DNA from: Pyxicephalus adspersus | Taxonomy: Eukaryota; Chordata; Amphibia; Anura; Pyxicephalidae | NCBI RefSeq assembly: GCF_032062135.1 | Contig: NC_092861.1 | Span: 58,892,993 to 58,956,992 of the forward strand | DNA: 64,000 nt | Reading direction: 5' to 3' | Part shown: positions 1-13,143 of the stretch, in pieces | How the letters are laid out: every line of letters begins with the position of its first letter | Position numbering within the stretch: position 1 is the first letter of the stretch | Made by a program: the position numbers and the translations under genes | Notes under the pieces: generated by a model | What the model was told of the DNA's origin: nothing | The model's input: the letters and a program-made list of their open reading frames with translations, nothing else | The model's database searches: none

Positions 1-7
1 ATATATG

Positions 8-343
8 GTGGCTGAAGGGTTAGCACTCTGGCCTTTGCAGCACTAGGTCCCAGGTTGAAATCCTGGCCAGGGCGCTATCTGCATAGGGTTTGCAGGTTCA
101 CCCCTGTTTGTGTGGGTTTCTTCCGGGTGTTCAGGTTTCCTCCCACATCCCAAAAAAACATGCAGTTAGGTTAATTGGCTTCCCCAAAAATACTGACCTT
201 GGACTTATTAAGGACATATGACTATGGTAGGAACATTAGATTGTGAGCCCCTTTGAGGGACAGCTAGAGATATGATTATGGACTTTGTACAGCACTGCAT
301 AATATGATAGCGCTATATAAATACTGTGTAATAATAATAATAA
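8..343 (+). mobile_element. tRNA-derived SINE, near full length
   Basis: The head carries RNA polymerase III promoter boxes: an A-box-like TGGCTGAAGGG at 9-19 and a B-box-like GGTTGAAATCC at 53-63, as in tRNA-derived SINEs. A central part (about 95-190) contains the TTTCCTCCCACATCCC and AAACATGCAGTTAGGTTAATTGG stretches seen in V-SINE-like families. The 3' end has GTACAGCACTGCATAATATG, GCGCTATATAAATAC and an (AAT)n tail. It is non-coding and would depend on a LINE reverse transcriptase. Related copies lie in reverse at 11776-12097 and 33985-34195. The family name is inference; the SINE class is well supported. Confidence 0.85.
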
Positions 344-935
344 ACTACTCAATGACAAGGCACAAATCTCATGGAAAAAATGTCTGATTTCAATTCTAAA
401 ATATCTTTCTAACAAAACACTGTAGAAAAACAAATTGTTGGAAGATACTTAGTTTTTAAAAAAAGAGTTCTGCCTGACCTGGCAGCCAAGAGATTATGCA
501 CCACACACCTGAATTTTATGTTCCTTTATGCATTACTTTTATATTAGCTAACACCTTGGCTGTTGTAGTTTGGCTACAAGCTATTTCAGTAGAAAAGAAT
601 GTTACTGTTTATGGATTTATCTTTTTACAGGAAGATGTTTTACATGTACTGTCAGTCATGTTCTGGCAAGTACTGTCTCATGCGTGTATGTAACCTTAGA
701 TGGCTCCTCTCTGATTTTTTTGTTTGATTTTTGTTTACTGTGGCCTGACTTTACCTACCATTAGGACAAGTCAACTGGCATTCTGTTGCCCAGTGAGACT
801 ACCTTCGTGGCCAGTGAGGGTGCAATCACTGGATGTTGGCATAAAAGTTGGGTTAGCTTGGCATGAAGGCAGGGGATATCAAATAGAAGTAACAAAGTAA
901 AATCAGAGGTAATAAACCAAGATGACTAATAAAAG
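344..935. other. unassigned AT-rich DNA
   Basis: Nothing recognisable. Two overlapping short frames (496-764) lack domain-like sequence and look like chance. Confidence 0.5.
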
Positions 936-937
936 TA

Positions 938-1352
938 CAGGTGGTCCCCGGGTTACATACGAGATAGGGACTGTAGGCGTGTTCTTAAGTTGGATTTGTA
1001 AGTCAGGACAGGTACAATATTTTAATAAATGCAATTAGAACAGATGTTCGTCTCAACATATTGTTAGGCAGCGTAGTGTCAGTTCCTGTAAATATTCCTC
1101 ACTGTTAGTTAATCACAAAAGCAAAAAAAAAAACTTTATAGAGCCTAGACATTTATTAACTTCTGGCGCAAACTGTGCTTTGATATGCAAAAAGAAACAA
1201 ATGCAGAGTTTGTTTTGGTCATTAAAGAGTTGCAATATGTTGCAGAAGAGCTCAGATCTTAAGATCACCCACAACCTCAGATGTATTTAGCAAAAGTTTT
1301 CTTCTGCAAAGTCATCCAAATTGACCCCCCCCCCCCGTCAAGCCTCGGTCCT
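938..1352 (+). mobile_element. pogo/Tigger-like MITE, 3' truncated
   Basis: It starts with a CAGGTGGTCCCCGGGTTACA terminal repeat preceded by TA (936-937). The rest aligns in reverse orientation with the complete element at 45624-46128: both carry the A/T-rich tract beside the TAAAGTTTTT region, the CTTTGATATGCAAAAAGAAAC block and the CTTCTGCAAAGTCAT block. The alignment stops near 1352, before the second terminal repeat, so this copy has lost its far end. A C13 tract at about 1325-1337 sits near the break. It is non-coding. The superfamily is inferred from the terminal repeat and TA target. Confidence 0.7.
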
Positions 1353-1412
1353 TTTTTTTTCAAGTCAGACACTGCCAAAAGGAAATGGTAAGGCTATCTA
1401 GAGATGATCAAA

Positions 1413-1494
1413 GATGGTCAGAGACTGCTGACCTATTACAACAGATGGTCAGAGACTGCAGACATACTGCAGGAGATGGTGAGAGACTGTAAAT
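1413..1494. repeat. 31-bp minisatellite, about 2.7 units
   Basis: GATGGTCAGAGACTGC begins at 1413 and 1444, with a variant GATGGTGAGAGACTG at 1475, so the period is 31 bp. It starts about 60 bp after the truncated MITE. Confidence 0.75.
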
Positions 1495-1499
1495 GTTAT

Positions 1500-2135
1500 A
1501 GTAGTTGTTGGGGACTAGGGGCTTGTTTCAATCGACTGGAAATACATTACATGAGACTGATAGAAATTAACACTATTACAGGCCTTTACAAATCAACGAT
1601 CATAGAAACAAAAAATATTTTTTTTTTCCCTTTACTGGCATGAGTATCACTTGGGTAAAAGAAACCCAGATTACTGTCCTAAGGGGCTCTGACCATAAGG
1701 GGCCGGACCATAGAATCACAGGTTGGGCACCAGGGATCTGGATAATTTATGTTTTCTGGCAACGTTTGTTTACACTGCAATGCTGCCCTGGTTGATATGC
1801 TCTCCTGCCTACAAAGTCCATGTACACTGTATAACATAAATATGCATAGTTAGTTTTGCATAGAGCAAAAAAGGATTTAAACCCCTATTCATTTTTTTTT
1901 CATTCTCTGCTCCATTTAGGGATATTTCACGTAACTTTCAGTTTTAAAGATGAAACAGAAAATTAGACAGGAATAAAATATTTCGAAAGTGAATAGAGAG
2001 TTTTCCATGGAACAGGTTTCCTAATTGGGGGATTTACTCTCAGCTATTGCTCCACTGACAACTCGACTGACAAATGGTTGTCTGCCGAAAGCCATATGTA
2101 TAGCAGTTCTCCAATGTCTTTCAATTATCCGCCCA
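1500..2135. other. unassigned AT-rich DNA
   Basis: No gene or well-defined repeat recognised. Confidence 0.5.
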
Positions 2136-2139
2136 TGGA

Positions 2140-2275
2140 GGATAGGGCATCTATCCTCACTCGTCCTCTTCTCTCCATACAACAGAATGGCTTTATGTGT
2201 ACATCTCTCGCTCGTTTATCTGTCACTGATAACAATTAGAAAAGATTGTTTCCAGTGACAATTCTCTGCTGTCCA
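2140..2275 (-). mobile_element. fragment of the TTAAGCTACGT MITE family
   Basis: Read in reverse, it contains a TTGTCACTGGAAACAATC-like motif, then the acgaacgag-type stretch, a TGTACACATAAAG segment, and a TTCTGTTGTATGGAGAGAAG block. The same order occurs at 17466-17723 and 48095-48265. Terminal repeats are not clear, so it is a degraded piece. Confidence 0.4.
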
Positions 2276-2786
2276 TCGGACGTCTGCATTAAACTTTATT
2301 GACAATAGTCACCAGAAGGAATCTCCTCTTTGGTACACAGACAGCAACGTTATCCAAAATTAAAAAAAAAAAAAAAGAATCACGCCTTAACATACATTTT
2401 ATTGCAGTCTTTCAGGCTTGCTTACTATTATAAAACAAGGCTCCACTGGCACCTTCCTGAAATTTCACTTCTTTTGATCTAGGCCTTCTATCTTTTTTTT
2501 TTTTTTTTCAATGCCCTTGACGGTCACAAACTATATTTGACCATTCTCTTTGTTATGGTCAAAATTACACAATAAAGCAAGCAAGGAAAGTAAGGAATAC
2601 CAGTGTGTTGCAATTCTGGTGCTCAAAGTTTATCACTTTGTAGATATCTTTCTGTGTAAGCACAACCTTGGGTTAGCCATAGACAAACAATTACACAAAA
2701 ATTCAACCTGTACTGCATATTGCTGTTGTGCCAGAGCCCACTATGTTATTGCATGCAACTCAGTCAATAAACAAAAAAAAGAGCAC

Positions 2787-2819
<33 letters not shown>

Positions 2820-5690
2820 ATTATAATAATGTGGGTAAAAATCTGCATACTATAAGAACTATTTCCACTGTCTGTATTTCATTACAATACCCTCCTCAAT
2901 ATTCATTCAGGTCAATGGAAAATGAAGAGGAGGAGATGAGTAGTACAACAGCCATAGGGGAAGGTATTCCAGTCTGCTCATTTGACTATTTCACAGACAC
3001 CCACTGACCAACACAGTCATTTTATAGATACAAATTTGTTGTTAGATTTTAGCAAAAAAAAAGCTAGATTGGGAATGCCAGGTTTGTGGGTAGCTTCAAT
3101 TTGTTTATTTAAAGTACTGCTCCTCCAAAGATATTGAGCAGTCAGCTTTTATATAGTAAAGGGATGTTTACATTTACTGTCTATAGCAAGATGCCAGAAA
3201 GAACAACTGGAGCAACCCTAAATTTGTCAGTTCTTTACTAGTCAACCACTTAAATTAGATGTTGAGCTCAGTTTACAGGGACATTGTCTAGCTCAGCTTC
3301 CTGTAAGATAGATAACAGGCTGAACCTTGTATATCCAGACAGCACCATTGGAAATAGGACAATGTGAACAGGCTACATTTGGAGCCAGACAGTGAGGAGA
3401 CACATGGGTGGAGCAATGGAATAATATGACCGCAGACTATAAACTCCCCTGTAAAACTGTGAACGCAGTTATTGGCAGAATACATTTCTACACAATACTG
3501 TACATGTGCCTAAACATTTTCCACATCACAACAACAAAAGGAAGCTAAAAATAAAAAAAACTTTCAGTAAAAAAAAGGTGGGCGGCACTGAGGATATGCT
3601 ATTCTAGGAAGCGGGATCATTTATAGTCAGCAAACATGGAGGAGATTGGGCCTATTTAGATGAGAGCCATTAAATCTTGCCATCTTGGGGGAGGAAGGAA
3701 AAACTTTTCCCTGCTGTTTCAGTTTGCCGGAGCTTCACAAGATTTATATTACACTGCATTCCAGTGGCACTGCAGCAATGGACATGTTCTGGCCTGGCCA
3801 AACAAAGTGACAGCCGCCTACAATAAGAGTCCAATTTAGACACCTTGATGTCCTAGGCACACCCAAATTTGATTGACTTTTTGTAAAGCTCCACTCCACT
3901 TTGTAAAATACTAATGCTGAAATTTGCTGTTAGAAGAAGCATGCCGTCTGCTTTATCTCGCCGACAACTTTTCAGCTGTGCAGACCATCAAACAAGAAAA
4001 GGAAGAAAAAATATCATATTCCCTGATGATAAATACCTTTCTGACTCCTCTCAATCATCAGTTCTCTTAACTAATTTAGCCACAAATGTCCAAAAGGCAA
4101 CACAAAATAATAAAATTACTTGCACACTTTGTACATTCTGTGGCTTGGTGATGCCCCCTTTGACTCTGATGCCCAAGGCCAATGTATGGAAAATACAGCC
4201 CTGCCTGAAGTGCACTATGCAGATAATCATGCCTATGGCAAGTTTTTTAAACATTTTTTGTTTAAAATTCCTTTTTTGGAGCCAGGATGTGATGGACTAA
4301 TGCTAAGATTTTAGTGTTTAAATTACAGGGTGTTGAAATGTGCTATATACAGTATATTATGGCACACTTGCTAGCCATGTGTACATTTTGGACTAGCTGC
4401 TTTGCACTAACACGGGCAAAGTGTGTCAACCAGATAGTACCTGTCATAAAACAACATGCACAGAAGATCCTTATGGCCATCTGTAATGTGCTTTCTGGTT
4501 ATAACTGCTGGTTATATATGCTTGGTTATTATACCTTGCTAGGCCTTATAGTAGTAATATGTTGGGTGGTTTGCTTTTCTTGATTGCTATATTGTGTGGC
4601 ACAAATCATAAAGGGCTGGTAGATTGTTCAGAAACCCCCAAAGCAAAGGCCAGCAGTAGTGACCCCCTGGTTATGGCTTGGATGTCACTGAACAGACCTG
4701 AGAAACAAACCATTGCCACTTGGTTTAGGATTAGGGTAGTAAGGGGGGAAAGGACTGGAAGTTAAAACTGAATTACGATCAGTTTACATTAGTTTTTATG
4801 TAGCTGCTAGTTCTGCAATGTATGTGATAAAGCTGCTGATAGAGCAGCAACACAACTGGAAAAGAGAAGTCTGGCTGTTAATATTGAAACAAGCAGGGGG
4901 GAACCTGTGTGTCTAGGAGATAATGGTAAGTAATAATCTTTATAAAAAGAACATGCCCCCAAACCAGAACAAGATCATACGGGAGGCCATGCACTTGCAT
5001 TTATCAAGTTCAATTCTTTCCTAAGGCAGATATGGAGGCTGCCACTGCTATTGACCGGTTTATTGGCTTTCATATTTACCTTTATGCTTCAATATTTGCT
5101 ATCCCATACACAACGGTCTATCACATTACAGAAATAAATGCTTAATAAATCTTCATCACCCTTTCCTAACCTTAACATGGGGGACACTAAAATAACTGGG
5201 GTTCACGGTACACCTGTGTAATATTAATTGTCTTCAGCTCGATGTACATTAGTGTGGGCAGCTCATGATAAATATGTGTAAGGAATGTGGAATACTTAGC
5301 ATTTGACACCCAGGACTGTTCTATAGGACAATATTATTTACATGAATTAAATTGAGATTAAACTAATGATGATAACGGCCGGAAAAGAAAGGCAGGCAGT
5401 GAAAGTTCTAGTGTTTGATATTTGTGAGTTAACCTCCATGGCTGTCTAATTATGTCAATATTTTTATGCCAAAATTGGTACATTTTTGTGCATGTAAATT
5501 TATTTTACATTGTAGGCCTATAATTCTTAGGCATTTAATAACAAACTTTAAATAGAAAAACACAAAAATCTGTTAAAACAAGGGTGCATAAAAATACTGA
5601 AACATGTATTATAACTGTACAGTAGCATATATAATATATATTACAATGATTACCTTGTATTGGATTCAATACAGTTATTTTGTAAAGAAC
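2276..5690. other. unassigned AT-rich DNA with homopolymer tracts
   Basis: Contains A or T runs at about 2360-2375, 2493-2511 and 2796-2819. The last one ends a short open frame and could be the tail of an old retro-insertion, but no body is recognised. No convincing exon was seen; the frame at 3914-4300 has no domain-like features. Confidence 0.45.
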
Positions 5691-5694
5691 CCAA

Positions 5695-5925
5695 TGCAAA
5701 ATTACATCACCAGCAACTCCCGGGGAACGTCGGTGCACTCGTTGGGGGATCGATGGGAGGAAGAGGACGCAGCCCAAGGATGGGATCCGACGGGCAGAAA
5801 GCTGGGGGATGCCAATGGGACCGGGTGTTTATTTTTTAGGCTATCCTGAGTGTGGCTCATGGTTACCGCTTTCGGCATGTTTTCTTTACCCTGAGCAACA
5901 CTCGGTAATAGCGCTCTGGGGTTAG
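5695..5925 (+). repeat. GC-richer repeat ending in a stem-loop
   Basis: A purine-rich, CpG-containing block (5715-5825) is followed by an imperfect inverted repeat. CCTGAGTGTGGCTCATGG (from 5845) pairs with the GAGCAACACTCGG stretch (to 5907) around a short loop. Composition differs sharply from the flanks. It is probably a MITE-type repeat with a terminal hairpin; the exact left edge is unclear. Confidence 0.55.
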
Positions 5926-5959
5926 GATGTCCCATCTTCTGCTGGTGGTTGGAGCTTCT

Positions 5960-6055
5960 TCCGATAGTGGTCGGTGATAAAAGGGCCCCTTTATACTAGG
6001 GGTCAGAGGAAAGGATCCTTACAAAGGTGGTCAGTGGAAAGTGCGGCCCCTACAG
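5960..6055. repeat. degenerate GGTCAGTGG minisatellite
   Basis: Three imperfect units of about 30 bp, each carrying a GTGGTCGGTG, GGGGTCAGAGG or GTGGTCAGTGG core followed by AAA and a CCCCTT/ATCCTT segment. Confidence 0.5.
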
Positions 6056-6684
6056 ATTATGAAAACATGATTGGTGACCATGGTTACCAGAGGCAGAATT
6101 TGGTAATTTGTCAAGGAAACCTGGCAACCTCTAGGGAACCAAAGGCTGACCTATTTGGTTGAAGTACCAGAATGAGAGACTACAGCACCCATAGCTCAGA
6201 GGGAGAGTGTTTTTCTGAATGTCTGTAATAATGAATGAATGTCCCTTTGTTTAGAGGATACAGCAGACTGGGTGTGACAGCAGGCTGTGAGGAAGGGTGA
6301 CAATACATGTGTAATAATAATGTGCACACAGGAGCCCTCCCGACCATTCTGCTAAGCTGCCGCCTGTATGTCTCCGGCCCTCCCCCAGCCTTGTGTCAGC
6401 AGGTAGACTGCAGATGGCCGCAGGGAAGGGGGGAGTAATTCCAGGATCCCTCCCGCTCCCTCTGTTCTTTTTCATCCTGATGAAGATGGTTCATTTAGAA
6501 AGCGGGTTTTACAACACAAGAGGATTTCTTAGGAGGCTTAGCAGACTTTAACCCCTTTGTGGGACATTTACAGTATAATTAGTTTCCTAAACGCATGATT
6601 CGCCCCTCAGTGAAAAGCTATGACTGTAAACCTTGCAGCACACATAAGGCATTTGAAATGTGAATCATAAAACATGGTGGCAGG

Positions 6685-7025
6685 CTTTGTTGTTCCCCCC
6701 GCGGGTGCACACGAGAGGCAGCCATTTCCCGCCCGTGTCTCCCTCATCCGTTCACCTTCCTGTTCTCCCGCCATTTTGAGCTCCTCATACAATGTGCAGC
6801 GCACAGCCCGGGCTGCCTGTAGGTGACCCGCACTGACTGTAATACACTGCAGCTTCTACAAGGTTTATATCACACTTTCTCTTCAGACCCTTTAACTACA
6901 CCCTCCCCACAAAAATAGGGGGGAGCAGCGTGTACATAACCACCAGGAGAGAGCTGGCAGCAGAGACCGGGAAGGGGCTGCCATGGGCTTAGTGAGGGAG
7001 GGATGGGGGACACAGGCTGAGGTAA
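6685..7025. promoter_or_regulatory. CpG-rich patch, candidate promoter
   Basis: Between 6690 and 6840 I count about ten CpGs in 150 bp, against a CpG-poor, AT-rich background. It contains CCCGCCCG and, on the minus strand near 6770-6780, AAAATGGCGGG, which matches the YY1 element typical of housekeeping promoters. That ATG also sits in a good Kozak context. On the plus strand GCTGAGGTAAGG near 7020 looks like a splice donor. None of this proves a gene; a CpG-rich repeat is the main alternative. Confidence 0.3.
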
Positions 7026-7029
7026 GGTA

Positions 7030-10000
7030 ACAAGGAACTGAGTAAATAAAATGTGCAGAGGAAGAAATCCAGGGAGGAGGGGTGGAGATCTGCCAGACAG
7101 GAGAAAGCAGGAATTGTTATATGAAGCACAGAATATAGAAAATATGACAAACATACACACAGCTGTGTGCACACCATGTCCTGTGTGAGTGGATGTGACG
7201 ACTGAACCTTTACCAGGTAACAATTTCCATTATTTCTAATTACAGTATAATCTACTATCTGTGCATTATTGTATTTAGTGACTGGTGTCCTGCTGATACA
7301 TATTACTGATATAAACCTTGCTATCATGGTGTGCTATGCTTTATACACATGTGTGCATGCATCTTGTAGCTTGGTGATTGATGTGACTGAGAGGAGGACC
7401 CAGCACACCACAAAGCTTGCAAGATTTATCTTCTCATACATCCTCACATATATTTTATATGTTGTTACTTTATGTACCTAATAATAAACATCGGAGTGTA
7501 AGCTTCCAGTATAATCCAGCATGGCAGACAGGTTGATAAAAACAAAGGAATGTTTCTGACATTGCCAGCAGCAGGACTTGTCTCCAGCACAGTCTGACAA
7601 TATGATGTGTTTATTAGACATCTAATATAAAACATGAAGATCTATACACCACTAATACCCTCAGGTTACATACTACAAATATGGGGCTGCTTTGTGTCCT
7701 GCAGGCAGCTGGGTCATCACCCCCACTATTCCTCCATGAACATGTGTAACAACCAGCGCCCATGAATCAAAGGACACCGAGATCTACACATTCACTCATA
7801 TCAGAAATGATTCATGTTTTAATAACTATGTTAGAATATTTTGATACATCTGTTACTGTTTTGGTCAACATGCCATTCAGGAGGGGATGTGGTATATTAA
7901 ATATGGCGCCAGCTCTTCTAAAATGTATGGACTCATGGAAAAATCTCCAGTAATATTTTATAACGATTCTGTAGTGTAGAAAAACATCATGCAGGCAAAT
8001 AATGATTCTGCAGAGGTCACTAACAAAGAAAACCACAGGATGTATATTGTCTCTATTATATGAAGAATTACCAGCACTCCTATCTCTAATTATTATTTCA
8101 GTAATGCTTTCTGTACTTATGAGATAGAGGTAAGTGTATTATATCTGTTTATAAAAAGTAATAAAGATGCACTTTTTACAAAATGAATTGTGTTTGTTAT
8201 AGTACTTTGCTGTAAGGAGAAATGTGAAGAAGCAGAACAATAAAATAAATCTAGGAAGATCTAATTGAGTGTGGCTGAAAAATATTACATGAACTTGCTC
8301 TTAAGAGGTGACTGCTGGTTACAATTACAAAGGTGACCGGTGACCTTTATAAGGCTGCCAACCTTTCATGTGCACATGGGTTATCATCCCACAAATAGCA
8401 AACGGCTAAAAGACAATGTACCCTATGTGTTGTAGAGATGAGTGAATTGTTTTGCCAATGAACCCGATTGGGCAAAACTGGCCCTTATAACGGTGACTAA
8501 AAGATTTATTCACAATGCTGTTAGCTTATTTTGTATTTTTTTTGCATCCGCATGGAGATACACAGGATATCCAGAGAATCTTAAGCAACGTGGAAGACAT
8601 TAGCCCAGTCTACCTGATTTGTTGATCAGTGTGTTTCCTTTGCCAAAATAAAATTATTTGTATGTGTGTTCATACGTGAGAATTTACATATTTGGATAGA
8701 CAAGACCACTGCTGGGCACCCCATAAGCTGATCTAAAATGCATTGTGTTGCACAAGTTCAAGCCTTATGTATTTACCCAAGTGTGCCTGTAGGCAGGTTA
8801 TAATAAAATGAAATGAATATTATAAATCCGAACACTCTGGCTTAGTAGCAGGCACCATAAGGAACTGCTGCTGCTCCACTGATCCAAAGCCAGGACATAG
8901 AACTGTGCTTTGTGTATTGAACATTGCACACCCTTTGCCTGTCACAGTTTAGGGGTCAGTGTCATTTGCTAGGCCTATGTCTTATCATGTAAAGTCTTAT
9001 CCTTGTGTACCTACTGATTTATAGAAAGTCACCAGGAACACACAGATTTTGGGAGCAGTGAATAATTTGGCAGAGGAGCATGCTAAAGGTAAGTGTGGGC
9101 ACTACTTTGCTGCAATAGTGAGATGCCTTGCTTGAACTGATGTCAGGCAGTGGTACGTCATGTCACATCCTCCATTGATAGGTCTAGCATGGATTTATAT
9201 GTAGAATTCAGCAAAGAATATGCAATGCAACTCATTAGTGGCTCCTGTCACATTTGCTAGATCTCAAAAAGAATAGGGGATCCAATAAATAAAAAGTACG
9301 GTTACCTCTTAAAGGGATTCCCCTGTCTCTAAAAAGGTGTCAGAATCTTGCCACCTTAACACAGACAATCATTTGAAGTGATAGTTATGTTGGTTTTGCT
9401 TCTGGTTTAACAACCAAATTGATTTTGTAGTCACCAGTGGCAGGAAGTAGCGGCATTCCCAGTACAGGTGTCCCAGTGACGTAAAACACTACACAGAAAG
9501 GAAATAAACATTCAATACCAAACATTTATTGGAAAGCTAGTCTTAGCTTTTCATTTTTAGGCAATTTATAAAAATGACTTTATACTCAGAAAATAAATGT
9601 GATATGTAGACAGATGTATCTCATTCCTAGTACTAACAGGAGAAGGGTTTCCAACCCCAGAAACTAATTTTACTGGCAAAACTTGAATATTTTACTTACT
9701 TTTTGCTGAAAATTTAAACACCTCATTGCACCGAGTGTAAAAGGTTTCAAAACACAAAATTAAACTGACAGAAATCAGGGAATCCAAAATAAAGTAAGGG
9801 GCAGCTCATCTGGAAGAATGGCCAAAAGTTTAGAAACACATGGTCACTTTGCCTTAAATGTGTGCATGGACAGTGTTTCTTTCAGGCTTGTTTCAAAACT
9901 GTGTGTTACAAGTAACTGTATATTAAATGGCATCCCGATGCTCCATGAGTGCCAGTGCTTTGGAGGAAAAACTGTACAAGTTGGATTGCAGGTGCTTTGG

Positions 10001-11775
10001 CATCTCATTCAAATCAATAGGCAGCCTTAACACAACATACAGCATACCAGATGTTCATGTTTGTGCAGCACTGAGATTCACCACATGTGTGAAGGGGCCC
10101 TAAAACCTTTCCTGGAGTAACCAGCTGAAAAATAGAAAATAGAGCATTTATCAACAGCTTGGGCCTTGTTCCTGTCAAAAACTTGAATGACCAAGGACTC
10201 CAAACCAGGAGCAAGTGGGCCAAAAACAGCACTTTGACATGTATTTTCACACATATAGAATACATTTTTACATTTCCATATTGTTAGCCTATTCTGTTTA
10301 TCAACATTCCTAAATAAATTCCATGTGTTCCTACCAGTTTGCTGATGTCCATTCTTACAAGACATCTTTACTAGCCTGGAAACCTTGCTAAGCACTGCTT
10401 TTAAACAGTTATGTATTATCAATGAAGTCTTTTTAGCGCTCCCTCAGTATTCTAGTATCCCTAGTATTTCTAGTTCTAAAGATTTCTTCAAAGAAATAAA
10501 AACAATTGTCACTGGGTCTCAAAACAGGGCTGCTTTTTGATGTACCTACCTGTTATGTGCATAATTTTTGATAAGATGATTTTGAAAGGCATAACTAAAG
10601 GTGAAGCAATTTGTTGTATTGAAATTATTGGTGTAGAAGGACAAGGAACAAAAAATGCATAAATACAGGCTTATACTTCTGCAGCTTTGTGCTCATTCCA
10701 GGATGACTCCCACAAAAGGCAGGAGCTGCATGACAATAAACACAACACCAGGCTCTGGCATCTACCATGATCTGATGTCCTGCAATCCAATAGAGTTGAA
10801 AAGAGGAAATGTATATAAAAAAATCCCTTATTTTTTGTTTACTGTAAAAGGTGGTGTGCAAACTGAACAATGGATCATCATGAAAGCAGTGTTGTGTTAA
10901 TCTCACTTCATAATGTGGTTATAACAGTGGGACAGTTCTCATCATTTCACAATGGGTTGCACTGCCCTTGTTCATTTATGACTTTTTTTTGTTGCATGTG
11001 CAGATCTGCATTTGATGAAACAACGCAGACAGTGTATAAGCAGAAAATGGTAATGCATGTACACACTGCTCCATTATATAAGGAATTATTGCTGCCTAAA
11101 CAATACGGCGCTCATTCCACTCATCACCATCATCATAGTGTCCTTCATGTTGAATTGTGCATTCTGCCATGCATGACTAGAGGCTATTGTTTCTCTAAGA
11201 ATACATTTTTATGTTTTTACAGGATTTACAAACCCAAGAGAAATAGAGAAGACTGCTTTTTGGAAAAAAAAAAAAACATTTCTAAACACTGATATATTCT
11301 TTGTAGGTGGGCCTCTTTGCTCAAAACTATTTTTGTAATTTATCTATATAGAATGTAAGTGAATCTTTAAAGTGGTGTCTTAACATATTTTGATTGTTGA
11401 CCATAAATAGCTTTTCATCCTTTAATGAGAAGCTTGGTAAGTCCGGACATCTCTTTTGGGAGAGCACTGTGTTATTTTTGGTCACAATTTTAGAAAAGGA
11501 ACAAACAGTAACAGAAAGCAAACTAAATAAGAGATGGTGTTTAAAGGAGAGTAGAAATGAAGAATACAATGCACGAACAAATAGAAATAATGTATTTCTA
11601 GTAAACAACAGAATAGTAAAAGTTATGCTTAATAAAGCAATGAAATTGCGAACTCAGACATAACTGAGGTCATTTATTTGATTTACTTTATTTTAGCATC
11701 CCTGGAACACAAATAGGAAAAACTGTCCCATTAGGAGGTGGAATGAAAAAAAAACACATTTTAATAAACCTTCAA
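7030..11775. other. unassigned AT-rich DNA
   Basis: No repeat family, RNA gene or exon recognised. Open frames here are short and of low-complexity or chance composition. The longest (10870-11292, 140 codons) has no domain signature. Confidence 0.5.
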
Positions 11776-12097
11776 ATTAATATTATATTACACAGTATTT
11801 ATATAGTGCTATCATATTACACAGCACTGTACAAAGTCCATAGCCATGTCATTAGCTGTCCTTCAAAGGGACTCACAATCAAATGTCCCTATCATAGTCA
11901 TATGTCTTTAATACAGTCTAAGGTCAGTTTTGGGGAGTAGCAAATCAACCTAACAGCATGTTTTTGGTAAGTGGGAGGAAACCCACGAAGACACAGGGAG
12001 AACCTGCAAACTCCATGCAGTGTCCTGGCTGAGATTTGAACCTGGGACCTAGCACTGCAAAGGCCAGAGCACTAACCTCTGAGCCACCATGCTGCCC
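11776..12097 (-). mobile_element. tRNA-derived SINE, reverse copy
   Basis: Reverse complement of the SINE at 8-343. It reads from a TATTACACAG/TATTTATATAG tail at the left, through GTGGGAGGAAACCCACG, to the B-box complement GATTTGAACCTGG and the A-box end near GAGCCACCATGC at 12080-12095. It is essentially full length. No target duplication was confirmed. Confidence 0.85.
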
Positions 12098-13143
12098 AAA
12101 TCCATACAAATGTCTTGGGAAAGGGGAACTGTACTCTGGATGGTGGTGGACTCGTGCCATAACACACTTGCCTCCTAGTTGGCCATCCTTGTCAGCATTG
12201 ATAGGTCCAGGTTCCAGTTACTGCTTGGGCCCGCACAACAATCTTTCCCACCACTTCTCTCCGGTCCCACTGCTGATGTGACTTCTGCACGTGTGCACAG
12301 GAGGTACGTCCTGCTCATCAATTGGTTCTCTTTGTGGCATCTTATTGGAAATGTACATTGCACATGCAAATTTTTAGACACATTTATTAGCAGTCTATGA
12401 ATACTACAACATTAGGTCCCTGATTCTCTGTGTTGAAGCAGTGGTCTCTCAGAAGCAGAGGTCAGAGATAAAGTTCACCATTATGCAAGACTCATGCAGA
12501 TTGGGAGATCAAGCCTTGATGCATCAGACCTTTACAAAGAGGGTGCTGAGGACATTTCAGACCTCTACAAAGAAACTACAAGGGTAATTCCTGCTGTGGC
12601 TGCTTTTCTTCTCTTGTTTTGAGACACCTAGAAATTATTTAGCAGATTTAAACTAAACATTTTCTTGAGTTTACAATTTCGTACCCCTAACCTCTCCAAG
12701 CTCTTTCCTGTTTGATATCTAGTCCTTAGGGGTACAGCAAGAAGTATTTTTTTAGGTTGCACTCCATAGGTGATATCAGAATCCGTTACCCTGTCATGGA
12801 CTTTGACCCTCTGTTAGCTATTAATGTACTGACCTAGTTTGAACATACCATTGTTACTTTACTAGGATGTACTGTCTTCTTCTGCCAGCAGGTCATGTAA
12901 GGACAATATTAATGATTAATGACTTAGCAGTATTTATGCCAGATTTTATTTCCAGACCATTATGTTTCAAGCTAAACGCGCTAAAAGGCTGTAGAATGAA
13001 TGTCTTTTTTTTTTACCTGGTTCCTCTTGCTCTCCAATCAAAGTCTAGTAATTATTATTGTTTGCTTCAATCATAAACCAAACAGCAGAAATTTCATCAT
13101 TTGTAACCTGTGATATCATACCTTCTGAGTTCCTGTTCTGGTG
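12098..13143. other. unassigned DNA
   Basis: Nothing recognisable. Confidence 0.5.

Noticed and set aside
9..63. Functional tRNA gene
   Set aside because: The A/B boxes belong to a SINE head; the sequence does not fold into a tRNA and continues into the SINE body.
1413..1494. Possible CRISPR-like array
   Set aside because: The 31-bp units are contiguous without unique spacers, and the sequence is vertebrate.
2796..2820. Poly(A) tract as a processed-pseudogene tail
   Set aside because: No recognisable coding or RNA body precedes it and no target duplication was found.
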